DNA from: Mucilaginibacter limnophilus
Lineage (GTDB): Bacteria > Bacteroidota > Bacteroidia > Sphingobacteriales > Sphingobacteriaceae
NCBI RefSeq assembly: GCF_004005815.1
Contig: NZ_SACK01000009.1
Location: forward strand, 62,001-126,000
Reading direction: 5' to 3'
Length of the DNA: 64,000 nt
The notes under the pieces were generated by a model. The model was not told the origin of the DNA. It did not search any database and saw only the letters and a list, made by a program, of their open reading frames with translations. Below are positions 50,586 through 59,511 of this stretch, one piece after another. The translations under genes and the position numbers were made by a program. Position 1 is the first letter of the stretch; every line of letters starts with the position of its first letter.

Positions 50586-51698
50586 ATGAAGTATTATCTG
50601 GTAGCCGGTGAAGCATCGGGCGACCTGCACGGCGCCAACTTAATGAAAGCACTGAAACAGCAGGATGCGCGGGCCGAGTTTCGTTATTTTGGCGGCGACC
50701 TGATGCAGGCTGAAGGCGGTACTTTGGTAAAACACTATGCCGATATGGCGTACATGGGTTTCCTGGAAGTGGCGCTAAACCTGCGTTCGATACTTAAAAA
50801 CCTAAAGCAGTGTAAGCAGGATATACTTGCCTGGAATCCGGATGTGCTTGTGCTGATAGATTTTCCGGGTTTTAACCTGAAAATAGCCGAGTTTGCCAAA
50901 AGCCATGGCTTATTGGTTTGTTATTATATATCTCCCAAAGTATGGGCATGGAACCAAAAGCGCGTGCTCAGAATAAAGCGCGTAGTTGATCACCTGTTTT
51001 GTATTCTGCCTTTTGAAGTGGATTTCTTTAACAGCTGGGATATGAAGGTTGATTACGTGGGCAACCCACTGCTTGATGCAGCCGCCGCGTTTAGTCCTGA
51101 TCCGGCTTTTCTTGAAAAGTATCAGTTAACAAATAAAAAAATCGTCGCGCTGTTGCCGGGCAGCCGCAAGCAGGAAATAAATTATTTGCTGCCTGATATG
51201 GTGCAGGTAGCCGGCCGCTTTCCGGATTACCAGTTTGTTATAGCCGGTGCCCCTTCGTTCTCTTCGGGATATTATGAGCCTTATTTGAACGGGCGGAATA
51301 TCCCGGTAGTATTTAATGCCACTTATGACTTGCTTACTCATGCAGAAGCGGCTATAGTAGCATCGGGTACGGCAACGCTGGAAACTGCCTTATTCAATGT
51401 GCCCCAAGTGGTAGTTTATAAAGGCAGTGCCATAACTATTGCTATTGGCCGTATGGTAATCAAGATAAAATTCATCTCACTGGTGAATCTTATTATGGAT
51501 AAGCCGGTGGTAAAAGAACTGATACAGCAGGATTGCAACCCAGAAAAGATATCGGCCGAGCTGGAATTGTTAGTAAAAAACAATACTTATCGACAAAACA
51601 TGCTTGTTGATTATGACGAGCTTGACCGGCGTATGGGTGAGCCCGGCGCATCTGCAAAAACTGCTTCACTTATCGTAAAGTACGCCACAAAAAACTAA
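50586..51698 (+). CDS. lpxB: Lipid-A-disaccharide synthase
   Basis: A 370-residue GT19 enzyme: YYLVAGEASGDLHGANLMKAL at the N-terminus, ADMAYMGFLEVALNLRSIL, VLIDFPGFNLKIA, CYYISPKVWAWNQKRVLRIKRVVDHLFCILPFEVDFF, YVGNPLLD, VALLPGSRKQEI, and SGTATLETALFNVPQVVVYKGSAIT. It condenses UDP-2,3-diacylglucosamine with lipid X to form the lipid A disaccharide at the inner face of the inner membrane. Its presence shows an LPS-type outer membrane. A strong terminator follows its stop codon directly. Confidence 0.95.
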   Translation: MKYYLVAGEASGDLHGANLMKALKQQDARAEFRYFGGDLMQAEGGTLVKHYADMAYMGFLEVALNLRSILKNLKQCKQDILAWNPDVLVLIDFPGFNLKIAEFAKSHGLLVCYYISPKVWAWNQKRVLRIKRVVDHLFCILPFEVDFFNSWDMKVDYVGNPLLDAAAAFSPDPAFLEKYQLTNKKIVALLPGSRKQEINYLLPDMVQVAGRFPDYQFVIAGAPSFSSGYYEPYLNGRNIPVVFNATYDLLTHAEAAIVASGTATLETALFNVPQVVVYKGSAITIAIGRMVIKIKFISLVNLIMDKPVVKELIQQDCNPEKISAELELLVKNNTYRQNMLVDYDELDRRMGEPGASAKTASLIVKYATKN

Positions 51699-51721
51699 AG
51701 CCCGGCACAATCTGCCGGGCT
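51699..51721 (+). terminator. Intrinsic terminator of surE-lpxB
   Basis: AGCCCGGCA (51699-51707) pairs perfectly over 9 bp with TGCCGGGCT (51713-51721), with a 5-nt loop; CTACGTTTTTC follows. The small genes beyond are on the opposite strand, so it may serve both sides. Confidence 0.8.
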
Positions 51722-51776
51722 CTACGTTTTTCATAGGTGATGTAAGAAAAAAATTATAGGTAGATGTATATGATGG

Positions 51777-51932
51777 TCAGGCGGCTGATAAGCTTTGCTT
51801 AGCAACTTCCTGGTTGGTGCCTACAAATTGGCGTTTAGCTTTGAAAGCCTTTAAATCTTCCATTAGCATTTCACGTAACTGAGCGTCGAATTTTGCGACT
51901 AATTTGCTGGTTGCCGGTTTTACAGTTTTCAT
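51777..51932 (-). CDS. Small protein, 51 aa, paralogue of its neighbour
   Basis: ATG at 51932 opens a 51-codon frame ending TGA at 51777. The product starts MKTVKPATSKLVAKFDAQLR, continues EMLMEDLKAFKAKRQF and ends in QSLSAA. The next gene upstream encodes a 49-residue protein with the same layout: MKT, then KP, SKLVAKFD, LR, M-x-DLKA-x-KA, QF, and SL-x-AA. Two conserved neighbours of this length are strong evidence of real genes. The predicted structure is one or two amphipathic helices, no signal, no Cys. Function unknown; see the finding on this pair. Confidence 0.75.
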   Translation of the reverse strand: MKTVKPATSKLVAKFDAQLREMLMEDLKAFKAKRQFVGTNQEVAKQSLSAA

Positions 51933-51957
51933 AGTGCAGGGGTTGAAATATGTTTAA

Positions 51958-52107
51958 TTAAGCAGCAGTTAAGCTGTTGTTAGTTTGATTTGAAAATTGA
52001 TTTTTAGCGGCTTTGATAGCTTTAAGGTCGCTCATGATCAGGTCTCTTAACTCGCTGTCGAACTTAGCTACCAGTTTGCTTGCTGATGGTTTTCTGTAGG
52101 TTTTCAT
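51958..52107 (-). CDS. Small protein, 49 aa, paralogue of its neighbour
   Basis: ATG at 52107 opens a 49-codon frame ending TAA at 51958, 25 bp before the related gene. The product starts MKTYRKPSASKLVAKFDSEL, continues RDLIMSDLKAIKAAKNQF and ends SLTAA. The central part aligns with its paralogue without gaps apart from two residues at the start, and the C-terminal third is variable and Asn/Gln-rich. It is basic, without a signal peptide or membrane helix, so it is probably cytoplasmic. It starts 20 bp after the stop of a further small gene. No family is known to me. Confidence 0.75.
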   Translation of the reverse strand: MKTYRKPSASKLVAKFDSELRDLIMSDLKAIKAAKNQFSNQTNNSLTAA

Positions 52108-52127
52108 AGTTGAATATTTTTTGTCAG

Positions 52128-52313
52128 TTAGTTAGTATGTTCAGTTTCTTCGTCGTCTGTCAGGTTTTCTTTCCTGCGTTTAGCTTCTTTATATTGCCTT
52201 AGCAGTTGTTCATCTTCCCGGCTGTCGGCAGGCTTTTCCGGATTCACCGGATTTTCCCATTGTTTCTCTTCCTGCGGAGTTTCGGGGTTTTGTTTTTTGT
52301 CTATCACAACCAT
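52128..52313 (-). CDS. Small acidic/charged Pro- and Glu-rich protein, 61 aa
   Basis: A 61-codon frame starting ATG at 52313. The product, MVVIDKKQNPETPQEEKQWE through NPEKPADSREDEQLLRQYKE to TEHTN, is almost wholly hydrophilic, with Pro-Glu rich first half and a charged helix (DEQLLRQYKEAKRRKENL) in the second. There is no Cys and no hydrophobic core, so it should be largely disordered. It lies 20 bp upstream of the two paralogous small genes on the same strand and may head their transcript. I know no function. The biased but consistent composition favours a real gene. Confidence 0.6.
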   Translation of the reverse strand: MVVIDKKQNPETPQEEKQWENPVNPEKPADSREDEQLLRQYKEAKRRKENLTDDEETEHTN

Positions 52314-52694
52314 AACAGATGCGTTTGATTGGATTTATTCCAATACAGTGCCAAAACAAAAAACACTTATTATAACGATAAGAAGGGGGATGAGCATAGC
52401 CGGTCGAATTAATTTAAAACCGGCGTTTAAAGCGTTTAAATGAAATAAATACTGTACAAAGTTGTATCGTTTATTGATACAACATGTCGGTTCAAGTGGT
52501 CAAAAGAGGCAATTGAAAACTTTTTTAACAGTTTTGTTTGTTCTGAAATAAACGGAACAGATTTTTTGGTAATCCGTACGAAACGCTGTACAGAATTATA
52601 GTCACTGTGTCATTTTCGTACTGTATGGTGCCTGCTTTGTAACGATTGCGGACATATGATTGTCTATATAGTTGCAAAAAGAGAATCAGCCGAA
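52314..52694. other. Intergenic region between divergent small-gene operon and GNAT gene, with an inverted repeat
   Basis: 381 bp with no convincing gene. It holds GTTGTATC (52461-52468) and GATACAAC (52476-52483), a perfect 8-bp inverted repeat with a 7-nt spacer, about 150 bp before the small-gene start and 210 bp before the acetyltransferase. It could be an operator. An in-frame ATG at 52656 would extend the acetyltransferase by 13 residues. Confidence 0.4.
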
Positions 52695-53258
52695 ATGAAT
52701 ACTATCACCATAAAAGAAATAACTGCCGAACAGGCAAACGAATACAAAACCTTCTTTAACCAGGCACTCACTAACGACGAAAATAACTTCAGGCTTTCGC
52801 CCAATGATGATAGGGATGCCCTGTTTCCAACACATGGTTTGGATGACAGCTTTACATTAGGCATTTATGTAAACGATATACTTGCAGGTGTAGGTAGCTT
52901 TGAGCGTGAAGGCGCCACACGGGAAAAGCTTCGTCATAAAGGATTATTGTTCAGGATGTATGTTTCATCTGAATACCGCGGCAAAGGCCTGGCGAAAAAA
53001 CTGATAAGTGAAATAATTCACCGGGCTATTAAGCTGGGTAACATAGAGCAGATAAACCTTACAGTAATAGCCAACAACATGAAGGCGATAAAACTTTATG
53101 AGCAATTTGGCTTCCGCACATTTAGTTCGGAAGAACGTGCCATTAAGTGGAAAGGACAATACTTTACCGAAAATCAGATGGCCTTGAAGTTACCCGTAAG
53201 TAAGGCAAAGTCGCAATATAATCCAAGTTTGATTGCAACGCCATGGATAATTACTTAA
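52695..53258 (+). CDS. GNAT-family N-acetyltransferase
   Basis: A 187-residue GNAT protein. The acetyl-CoA site is MYVSSEYRGKGLAKKLISEIIHRA (R/Q-x-x-G-x-G/A pattern) in the middle. It is preceded by strand IYVNDILAGVGSFERE and followed by INLTVIANNMKAIKLYEQFGFRTF, the typical Asn and Tyr-x-x-x-GF end of the fold. It transfers acetyl to an unknown small molecule or protein N-terminus. ATG at 52695 (MNTITIKEITAEQANEYKTF) is preferred; ATG at 52656 is also possible. Confidence 0.88.
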   Translation: MNTITIKEITAEQANEYKTFFNQALTNDENNFRLSPNDDRDALFPTHGLDDSFTLGIYVNDILAGVGSFEREGATREKLRHKGLLFRMYVSSEYRGKGLAKKLISEIIHRAIKLGNIEQINLTVIANNMKAIKLYEQFGFRTFSSEERAIKWKGQYFTENQMALKLPVSKAKSQYNPSLIATPWIIT

Positions 53259-53320
53259 TTGCAAATTAGCAGACTATCTGTGGAATCCCGAATCAAGTGG
53301 GATGACATGATTAACAAAAA

Positions 53321-53344
53321 AGGCTTCAGTAATTACTGAAGCCT
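53321..53344. terminator. Perfect 24-bp palindrome acting as terminator between converging GNAT and trhO
   Basis: AGGCTTCAGTAA is followed directly by its inverse TTACTGAAGCCT. On the minus strand, the trhO direction, six T follow the stem, so it fits trhO termination best. It starts 6 bp after the trhO stop. Confidence 0.8.
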
Positions 53345-53350
53345 GTATAA

Positions 53351-54298
53351 TTAAGCCAATTCCGGCTTTGCTTTCTTATTTACCGGTTGTGGGACCTTTA
53401 CATAATACCCAGTTCCGTCATATACACGTTTGCGCGGATGCTCCTTGCAGGCCGGGCTGCAACAACCTTCCATTTTGTCGCCGCATGCGTCACATTGGGT
53501 AAAGTGCTCATTGCACTCAGGGTTAGCGCAGTTGATCATCTTATCGGTAGTTGCCCCGCAGTTATAGCATGTTGAAATAACAACAGGATTTACACTGTTC
53601 ACGTCGACAGATAATCGGTTATCAAATACATAGCATTTGCCTTCAAAATCTTTACCGCCGGCTTCCTTGCCATATTTAATAATACCCCCGTGCAACTGGT
53701 AAACATCTTTAAAACCTTCGTGCAATAGCAAGGCTGATGCCTTTTCGCATTTGATGCCGCCGGTACAATAGGTAAGTATTTTTTTGTCTTTGTATTTAGA
53801 TAATTCGTTTATCATGGCCGGGAAGTCGCGAAAGTTATCGATATCCAGTGTTACCGCGTTCTTGAATTTACCAAGCGAATGTTCATAGTTCGAACGTACG
53901 TCTAATACCACCACATCGTCACGGTCTTTCATTTCCATAAACTCAACCGGCTCCAGATGCTTGCCTGTTTTTACCTGCGGATTAATAATATGCGGATCGC
54001 GCAGTCCTGAGTGTACAATTTCCGATTTATAGCGCACATGCATTTTTACGAATGACGGGGTATTCACTTCATCAATTTTAAACTCGGTAGCGGCAAAGCG
54101 AGGGTCGGCATGCACGGTTTCCATATAGGTTTTACATGCTTCAACAGTGCCCGAAACGGTACCATTCAAACCTTCATCGGCAACAATAATACGACCGGTT
54201 AGGCCAAGATCTTTACAAAATTTAAGGTGATCGGCGGCAAATTGCTCCGCGTCAGCTATAGTACTATAGCAATAGTAAAGTAGTGTGTTGTATTTCAT
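53351..54298 (-). CDS. trhO: tRNA uridine(34) 5-hydroxylase, TrhO/YceA rhodanese-related protein
   Basis: A 315-residue protein. N-terminal acylphosphatase-like domain (LGLTGRIIVADEGLNGTVSG, TEFKIDEVNTPSFVKMHVRYKSEIV), then a rhodanese domain with active Cys178 in LTYCTGGIKCEKASALLLHEGFKDVYQLHGGI, and a C-terminal Cys-rich part (CYNCGATTDKMINCANPECNEHF and CDACGDKMEGCCSPAC) likely to bind zinc. TrhO makes 5-hydroxyuridine at the tRNA wobble position using prephenate-derived and O2-linked chemistry. The C-terminal zinc-like extension is common in the family. A TATCTTTG promoter box lies 43-50 bp upstream. Confidence 0.93.
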   Translation of the reverse strand: MKYNTLLYYCYSTIADAEQFAADHLKFCKDLGLTGRIIVADEGLNGTVSGTVEACKTYMETVHADPRFAATEFKIDEVNTPSFVKMHVRYKSEIVHSGLRDPHIINPQVKTGKHLEPVEFMEMKDRDDVVVLDVRSNYEHSLGKFKNAVTLDIDNFRDFPAMINELSKYKDKKILTYCTGGIKCEKASALLLHEGFKDVYQLHGGIIKYGKEAGGKDFEGKCYVFDNRLSVDVNSVNPVVISTCYNCGATTDKMINCANPECNEHFTQCDACGDKMEGCCSPACKEHPRKRVYDGTGYYVKVPQPVNKKAKPELA

Positions 54299-54340
54299 AA
54301 CTTACATTGATACTGCTGCAAACAGTGTTAAATGCGGCTG

Positions 54341-54348
54341 CAAAGATA
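54341..54348 (-). promoter_or_regulatory. Candidate -7 box for trhO
   Basis: TATCTTTG on the minus strand is an exact TAnnTTTG match; leader about 38 nt to the ATG at 54298. No clear -33 element. Confidence 0.38.
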
Positions 54349-54504
54349 AGAATTTCAGCAGTTATGTAAAAATGAGATTGGTCAGGTTTAGGTAAAGCAG
54401 CCTGTCATGACGGTACGGGATAGTTAATAAAAACATAGTTGTTTACTTTGTTAAGAAACACTTTAGCTTTACCGCTGAATTGATTAACAACCCAATTAGA
54501 ACCA

Positions 54505-56874
54505 ATGAGATTTTTCTACGCGACTATAATCTTTATTTCATTATTTTTTGTTCAGCAAAGCAGGGGGCAAAAGCCTTCAACGGAAACGCGCCAAAGGTCA
54601 TGGAACGCTAAATGGATTGCCCTTCAAAATGACGAAGGCAGGGATTACGGTGTATATTTTTTCCGTAAAAACATTGATCTGGCTGCAAGGCCATCAACAT
54701 TCAACATCCATGTTTCGGCCGATAACCGTTATAAACTATATGTAAACGGTAAATTGGTATCATTAGGTCCGGCCCGCGGCGATCTTTACTACTGGAACTA
54801 TGAAACGATTGACATTGCGCCGTATCTCACCACGGGTAAAAACACTGTTGCCGCGCTTGTTTTCAACGAAGCCCAGTACCGCCCCGAGGCACAGATTTCT
54901 TTACGTACCGGCCTGATTGTACAAGGAGGATCGGATGCTGAAGATGTGTTGAATACCAACAAAACCTGGAAGGTTATCCGCAGCAACGCAAATGGCCCTG
55001 TACCCGGATATTTTTTTGCAGCTACAAAAGGCGAAATGGTGGATATGAACAAAGCTGTAAAAGGGGACTGGACAGTCGCTAATTTCGACGACAGCCAATG
55101 GTCTGCCGCAAACGAAATTGCCAACGGTCAGCTTAAAGGTGTTTGGGATGGTTCGGGCTGGGAGTTGGTGCCTTCGCAAATACCGCAAATGGAAATGACC
55201 TACCAGCGCATACCTACATTACGAAAAGCCACAGGCGTTACGGTACCTGCCGGCTTCCCCGGAAAAAGCACGGCTGTTACCATTCCGGCCAATACTACAG
55301 CAGTGCTGCTGCTCGATCAAACATTTTTAACAAACGCTTATGTAACGCTGAATTTTAGCGGCGGTAAAGATGCCGGCATCGCGCTTAAATATGCCGAAAC
55401 ATTATACACCGAGTTTACACAATATGGCGGGCGCAAAGGCAACCGTAATGATGTGGAAGGCAAGATATTTTCCGGTCGTGCAGACAGCATTTTATCTAAC
55501 GGTGATAAAGGGCAATCATTCACTACCCTTAACTTCCGTACTTTCCGGTATATCCAGTTGCTCGTTCACACTAAAGATCAGCCGCTTGTTATCAACGATA
55601 TTTACGGTATGTTTACCGGCTATCCGTTCAAAGTAAATGCGGTATTCAACAGCAACAGTAACGAAATCAAACAAATACTTGATATTGGATGGCGTACGGC
55701 GCGTCTTAACGCATGGGAAACCTATACCGATTGCCCTTATTACGAACAGCTGCAATACATTGGCGATACCCGCGTACAGGCCATGATATCTTATTACTAC
55801 ACCGGCGACGACCGCTTGGCACGTAATGCGATAAACCTGATGGACCGCTCGCGACTGCCAGAAGGCCTTACGCTTAGCCGTTATCCAAGCCGTGGTACAC
55901 AAATCATTTCTACTTTTTCGTTGTGGTATATAGGTATGCTATATGACTACTGGATGTACCGTGACGACAGCGCGTTTGTAAAAGACAAATTGATTGGCGC
56001 TCGCGGTGTGCTCGAATACTTTGCCAAATACCAACAGGCTGATGGCTCGTTAAAAAATACGCCTTACTGGACGTTTGTTGATTGGGCGAACGGTAAAAAC
56101 TGGGGTATTGGTGCGCCGCCTTCAGGTGCGGATGGCAGCTCGGCTATTTTAGACCTGCAGTTGCTTTGGGCTTACCAGTGGGCCGCTGCTATGGAAGCAA
56201 AAATGGGTATGCCGGGTTATGCCGATATGTACAGTAAAAAAGCTGAACAATTAAAGTCTACCATAAAACGCAAGTACTACGACCCATCAAAAAAACTATT
56301 TGCCGATACTGAAGACAAAACCATGTTTTCGCAGCATGCCAACTCGTTGGCTATACTTACCGGCATTGTTGACGAAGCTGATTTGAAGGAAATTGGTAAC
56401 CGTATGCTTACCGATAAAAGCTTAACGCAATGCACCATTTACTTTAAATATTACCTGCACCAGGCGCTTGTAAAAGCAGGCTTGGGCGACGATTATATCA
56501 ACTGGCTGGATATATGGCGCGAAAATATCAAGATGGGTCTTACTACCTGGACAGAAGATTCGAACATTGAATTCACGCGTTCAGATTGCCATGCATGGGG
56601 AAGCAGCCCAAACATTGAGTTTTTCAGAACAGTTTTAGGGGTTGATACTGAGGCGCCGGGTTTTAGTAAAATAAAAGTAGAACCACATTTAGGCGCTATA
56701 ACCAATGTAAGCGGAGAAGTGCCGCATCCGGCAGGGAAAGTAAAAGTTGCTTATGCACTTAATAAAGGCAAGTGGAAAATAAATGTTACCCTGCCGCAGG
56801 AAACTACTGGTGAGTTGGTTTGGAAGGGTAAAATACTTGCGCTTAAAGCCGGAGCAAATAGCTTCAACTTATAA
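54505..56874 (+). CDS. Alpha-L-rhamnosidase-like glycoside hydrolase (GH78), secreted
   Basis: A 789-residue exported enzyme with signal MRFFYATIIFISLFFVQQSRGQ. An N-terminal beta-sandwich (NAKWIALQNDEGRDYGVYFFRKNIDL, HVSADNRYKLYVNGKLVSLGPARGD) is followed by another beta region. The (alpha/alpha)6 catalytic barrel starts near residue 385: RTARLNAWETYTDCPYYEQLQYIGDTRVQAMISYYYTGDDRLARNAI, with acidic residues in the position of the GH78 general acid, and WNYADWAN-like TFVDWANGKNWGIGAPP. A C-terminal beta-sandwich ends the protein. It should release rhamnose from plant or bacterial glycans. It is a single gene, not in a polysaccharide-utilisation locus here. Confidence 0.87.
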   Translation: MRFFYATIIFISLFFVQQSRGQKPSTETRQRSWNAKWIALQNDEGRDYGVYFFRKNIDLAARPSTFNIHVSADNRYKLYVNGKLVSLGPARGDLYYWNYETIDIAPYLTTGKNTVAALVFNEAQYRPEAQISLRTGLIVQGGSDAEDVLNTNKTWKVIRSNANGPVPGYFFAATKGEMVDMNKAVKGDWTVANFDDSQWSAANEIANGQLKGVWDGSGWELVPSQIPQMEMTYQRIPTLRKATGVTVPAGFPGKSTAVTIPANTTAVLLLDQTFLTNAYVTLNFSGGKDAGIALKYAETLYTEFTQYGGRKGNRNDVEGKIFSGRADSILSNGDKGQSFTTLNFRTFRYIQLLVHTKDQPLVINDIYGMFTGYPFKVNAVFNSNSNEIKQILDIGWRTARLNAWETYTDCPYYEQLQYIGDTRVQAMISYYYTGDDRLARNAINLMDRSRLPEGLTLSRYPSRGTQIISTFSLWYIGMLYDYWMYRDDSAFVKDKLIGARGVLEYFAKYQQADGSLKNTPYWTFVDWANGKNWGIGAPPSGADGSSAILDLQLLWAYQWAAAMEAKMGMPGYADMYSKKAEQLKSTIKRKYYDPSKKLFADTEDKTMFSQHANSLAILTGIVDEADLKEIGNRMLTDKSLTQCTIYFKYYLHQALVKAGLGDDYINWLDIWRENIKMGLTTWTEDSNIEFTRSDCHAWGSSPNIEFFRTVLGVDTEAPGFSKIKVEPHLGAITNVSGEVPHPAGKVKVAYALNKGKWKINVTLPQETTGELVWKGKILALKAGANSFNL

Positions 56875-56883
56875 GATTGCGCA

Positions 56884-56917
56884 GCATCGGGCAAGTAGAA
56901 TTCTTCTTACCTGATGC
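56884..56917. terminator. Imperfect hairpin between GH78 and DUF5686 genes, possible terminator
   Basis: GCATCGGG (56884-56891) pairs with CCTGATGC (56910-56917) with one G-U, and inner bases partly pair around TTC. It includes the DUF5686 stop codon. There is no strong T-tract, so the call is tentative. Confidence 0.35.
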
Positions 56918-59387
56918 CATAGTATAATCTGATGCCCTGAATATATTTCCGGTTCTCGGCGAATGAGATACCGTAGTCTATACGGAAGAAGTATTTTTTG
57001 ATACCTGCATATAACTCGTAATAGTTACGACGGCCAACGGCGTTCAGGTAGTTGGCGCCTACAACTTCTTCCAGTTTAAATTTTCTTAAAAAGCCGATCT
57101 TGTTAAAGAATACTCCTGAAAAATTGTGGAAGTAGTGTGCTTCTAAAAATGCCCGGTTGGTGCTGAACTCATAAAACGGCAGAAAGTGGAAGCTGCCCAC
57201 ATATGTTGGGTCGAACGTTAAACCAACGTTGCCCAAAAAATGGTTGTAATCCATAAAATATAGCGTTTTACGGTTAAAGAATTGGCCACCGGTTATTTTA
57301 AAAGACGAGGTACCATATAATCCCAAGGGAATATTATCCTGCGATACATCTAATGATAGAAAATCATAATCTACATCCGACCCGAATATTTTATTTATCC
57401 CCTTACGGTAGTTAAGCTGCAGCGTTGGATATTTTGAGGGTACATATATTTTCCCGGTAGGGCGTGTCATGTACCGCTGGTTAAAGTTATAAGTCAGGGA
57501 TGTGACCAGCGTGAGCGCGTTGTGATCGGGAAATAAAAACGAGCGGTCATCAGCCGGGGCTTCAACCGGTGCTAACGGATTGTTAGATGTGTAATCTTTA
57601 TTTTTTACATCGCGGATATGATTGAACGATACATTGTACAATTGCCTGCGGTTTGAATAACTCAGGTTAATGTTCCATAGCAAGCCATTAGATAACTCAC
57701 GCTGGTAACCCACCAAACCAAATTTTGAACGGTAATATTTTACATAGTTGTTCTCGTATATAAGCGAGCTTATGGTGTTAAACAGCAGCGAGCGGGTGCC
57801 TACATTGTTTAAATCCAGTACATCGGTACCGAAGCTGGTGTATATCTTTCCGGCATTCAGTGGATCGTAAGTAAAGTTGGCTGTAACATTCAGACTGAGC
57901 ATTTTGCTGGCAAAGCCGTAGTGAAACGCAGGGGTGATATCTACCTGGTTAAGGTTCTCGTATGATTTTATAAATCTCGGCCTGAAATCAATGCCATAGC
58001 CTTCAACAGTATTATAGAATATTACCCGGTAAAGCGGTGGCAATAAAAGCGATTGCTTGGTTCGCCAGTACTCGGTTTCATGCGTAAATACCAGGTAACT
58101 TAAAGGGTTGAATTTGTTATTGGCCCGCTGTACCGAATCTTTGTACTTGTCATTGTTCTGCGTTTCAAAAACACTGTCTTTTTTAACATAGTCGCGTGCT
58201 TCCTGTAAAGTAAGCGGAATAGGGCGGGTGTTTGCCCAATACGTTGAGTCTTTTTTGTTTGAAGCGGTATCAACATGCAGTATTTCACCGTTGAAAAAGC
58301 CCGGCTCAAACTGCGGGTTTATTTTATAATTATTATATACGCCTACATAGTAGCCGGCAAACTTAAAGCCTAATACATTGCCGCCAAAGTCAAAATGTAC
58401 CGAAACCGGCATCCAAACCTCATCGGTAACAGGCACATATTGCTGACTGATCTTCAAAGTATCGATAAGGTTGATGGCATTGCTTTTATTAGTCAGCATC
58501 AGGTCGGCGCCGTAAATGCGCCAGTCGTCATGCACTATGTAAATATTCCCCTGAAAGGCCTGGCCGTATTTAGCGCGAGGAATAACTTTTATCTTATCGA
58601 TTGTTTTGCCGTTTGCGATAAAGGTGCCCTCCAAAACAAAACGATAATGCTTGAAAGCATTATCGGCAGCAGGCGTTACAAACGCGCGACTGCTTAGCCC
58701 GTTTATAATAAACAGGTTTTCGTAAAGGTTCAGTTGCAGGTCCGAAGCCTTATTGTAGCTAAACGTTGTATTCTGCCCGGCAACTTTTGAGGCGATAGTT
58801 ATCTCGCGCACCTTGCCCGGATGCTCATAATTATATTCAGATAGCGATTCTGACTGATAAAGAATTCCACGGCCGTTCGAGTCAAGATCAAGCACACGGG
58901 CCACTTCTTTTCCCATCAATTCCTTAGGCGCTTTAAGCAGTCGTTGTACCCCTTTAATATATACTGCGCATTTATAACCTTTAACTTGGTTAAGATAAAA
59001 CTCGCGCTTCTTTATCACCTCGCGCATAATATCCATTCCCGGCGTATCGGTGCGTTTGCCGGTAACCGTTACTTGTCGCAGGGTAAATACTTCGTCCTGC
59101 AGTTGTACGTTCAATACTTCATCATGGTCGCTGATGGTTACATGCAATGTTTTCTCTTTGTAGCCTACAAAACGATATATCAAATTGTATTCACCCGGGC
59201 TGAGCTTAAATTGGTACCGGCCGGATTCATTTGCCGAAGTGCCATAGGTGGAATTGCGTATATATACTGAAGTGAAAGGTACCGGCTGGTTATTGGCATC
59301 AGTGATTCTTCCTGATAAAAGGTATTGCTGCGCCGATACAATGTTGGCACATAAAACACTAAATATCAGCAGGAAGTATCGTGTCAT
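56907..59387 (-). CDS. DUF5686 outer-membrane protein with carboxypeptidase-regulatory-like N-terminal domain
   Basis: An 826-residue protein with signal MTRYFLLIFSVLCANIVSAQ. Residues about 22-110 are a CarboxypepD_reg-like beta-sandwich (YLLSGRITDANNQPVPFTSVYIRNSTYGTSANESGRYQFKLSPGEYNLIYRFVGYKEKTL), as at the start of TonB-dependent SusC-type proteins. The rest is the DUF5686 region: DIMREVIKKREFYLNQVKGYKCAVYIKGVQRL, then a long beta-rich part of about 550 residues ending in QGIRLYYGIR that is likely a membrane barrel. No plug or TonB box is seen. Function is unknown. ATG at 59387 is set by the signal peptide. Confidence 0.87.
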   Translation of the reverse strand: MTRYFLLIFSVLCANIVSAQQYLLSGRITDANNQPVPFTSVYIRNSTYGTSANESGRYQFKLSPGEYNLIYRFVGYKEKTLHVTISDHDEVLNVQLQDEVFTLRQVTVTGKRTDTPGMDIMREVIKKREFYLNQVKGYKCAVYIKGVQRLLKAPKELMGKEVARVLDLDSNGRGILYQSESLSEYNYEHPGKVREITIASKVAGQNTTFSYNKASDLQLNLYENLFIINGLSSRAFVTPAADNAFKHYRFVLEGTFIANGKTIDKIKVIPRAKYGQAFQGNIYIVHDDWRIYGADLMLTNKSNAINLIDTLKISQQYVPVTDEVWMPVSVHFDFGGNVLGFKFAGYYVGVYNNYKINPQFEPGFFNGEILHVDTASNKKDSTYWANTRPIPLTLQEARDYVKKDSVFETQNNDKYKDSVQRANNKFNPLSYLVFTHETEYWRTKQSLLLPPLYRVIFYNTVEGYGIDFRPRFIKSYENLNQVDITPAFHYGFASKMLSLNVTANFTYDPLNAGKIYTSFGTDVLDLNNVGTRSLLFNTISSLIYENNYVKYYRSKFGLVGYQRELSNGLLWNINLSYSNRRQLYNVSFNHIRDVKNKDYTSNNPLAPVEAPADDRSFLFPDHNALTLVTSLTYNFNQRYMTRPTGKIYVPSKYPTLQLNYRKGINKIFGSDVDYDFLSLDVSQDNIPLGLYGTSSFKITGGQFFNRKTLYFMDYNHFLGNVGLTFDPTYVGSFHFLPFYEFSTNRAFLEAHYFHNFSGVFFNKIGFLRKFKLEEVVGANYLNAVGRRNYYELYAGIKKYFFRIDYGISFAENRKYIQGIRLYYGIR

Positions 59388-59511
59388 ATCACAACTACTA
59401 ATTACGGAGGGTGCAAAAATGTTTTCCTCTGATAAACATATATTTAAGGCCAAGGTTTTTATGATTGCGCTTAATGCGTAATTTCGTCCTGTTAATAAAC
59501 ACTGACCTCTT

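Noticed and set aside
51777..52107. The paired small proteins considered as RiPP precursors or as a toxin-antitoxin pair
   Set aside because: No modification enzyme, protease, transporter or typical toxin fold is next to them; there are no Cys or core-rich C-termini. The idea is kept only as an open question in the findings.
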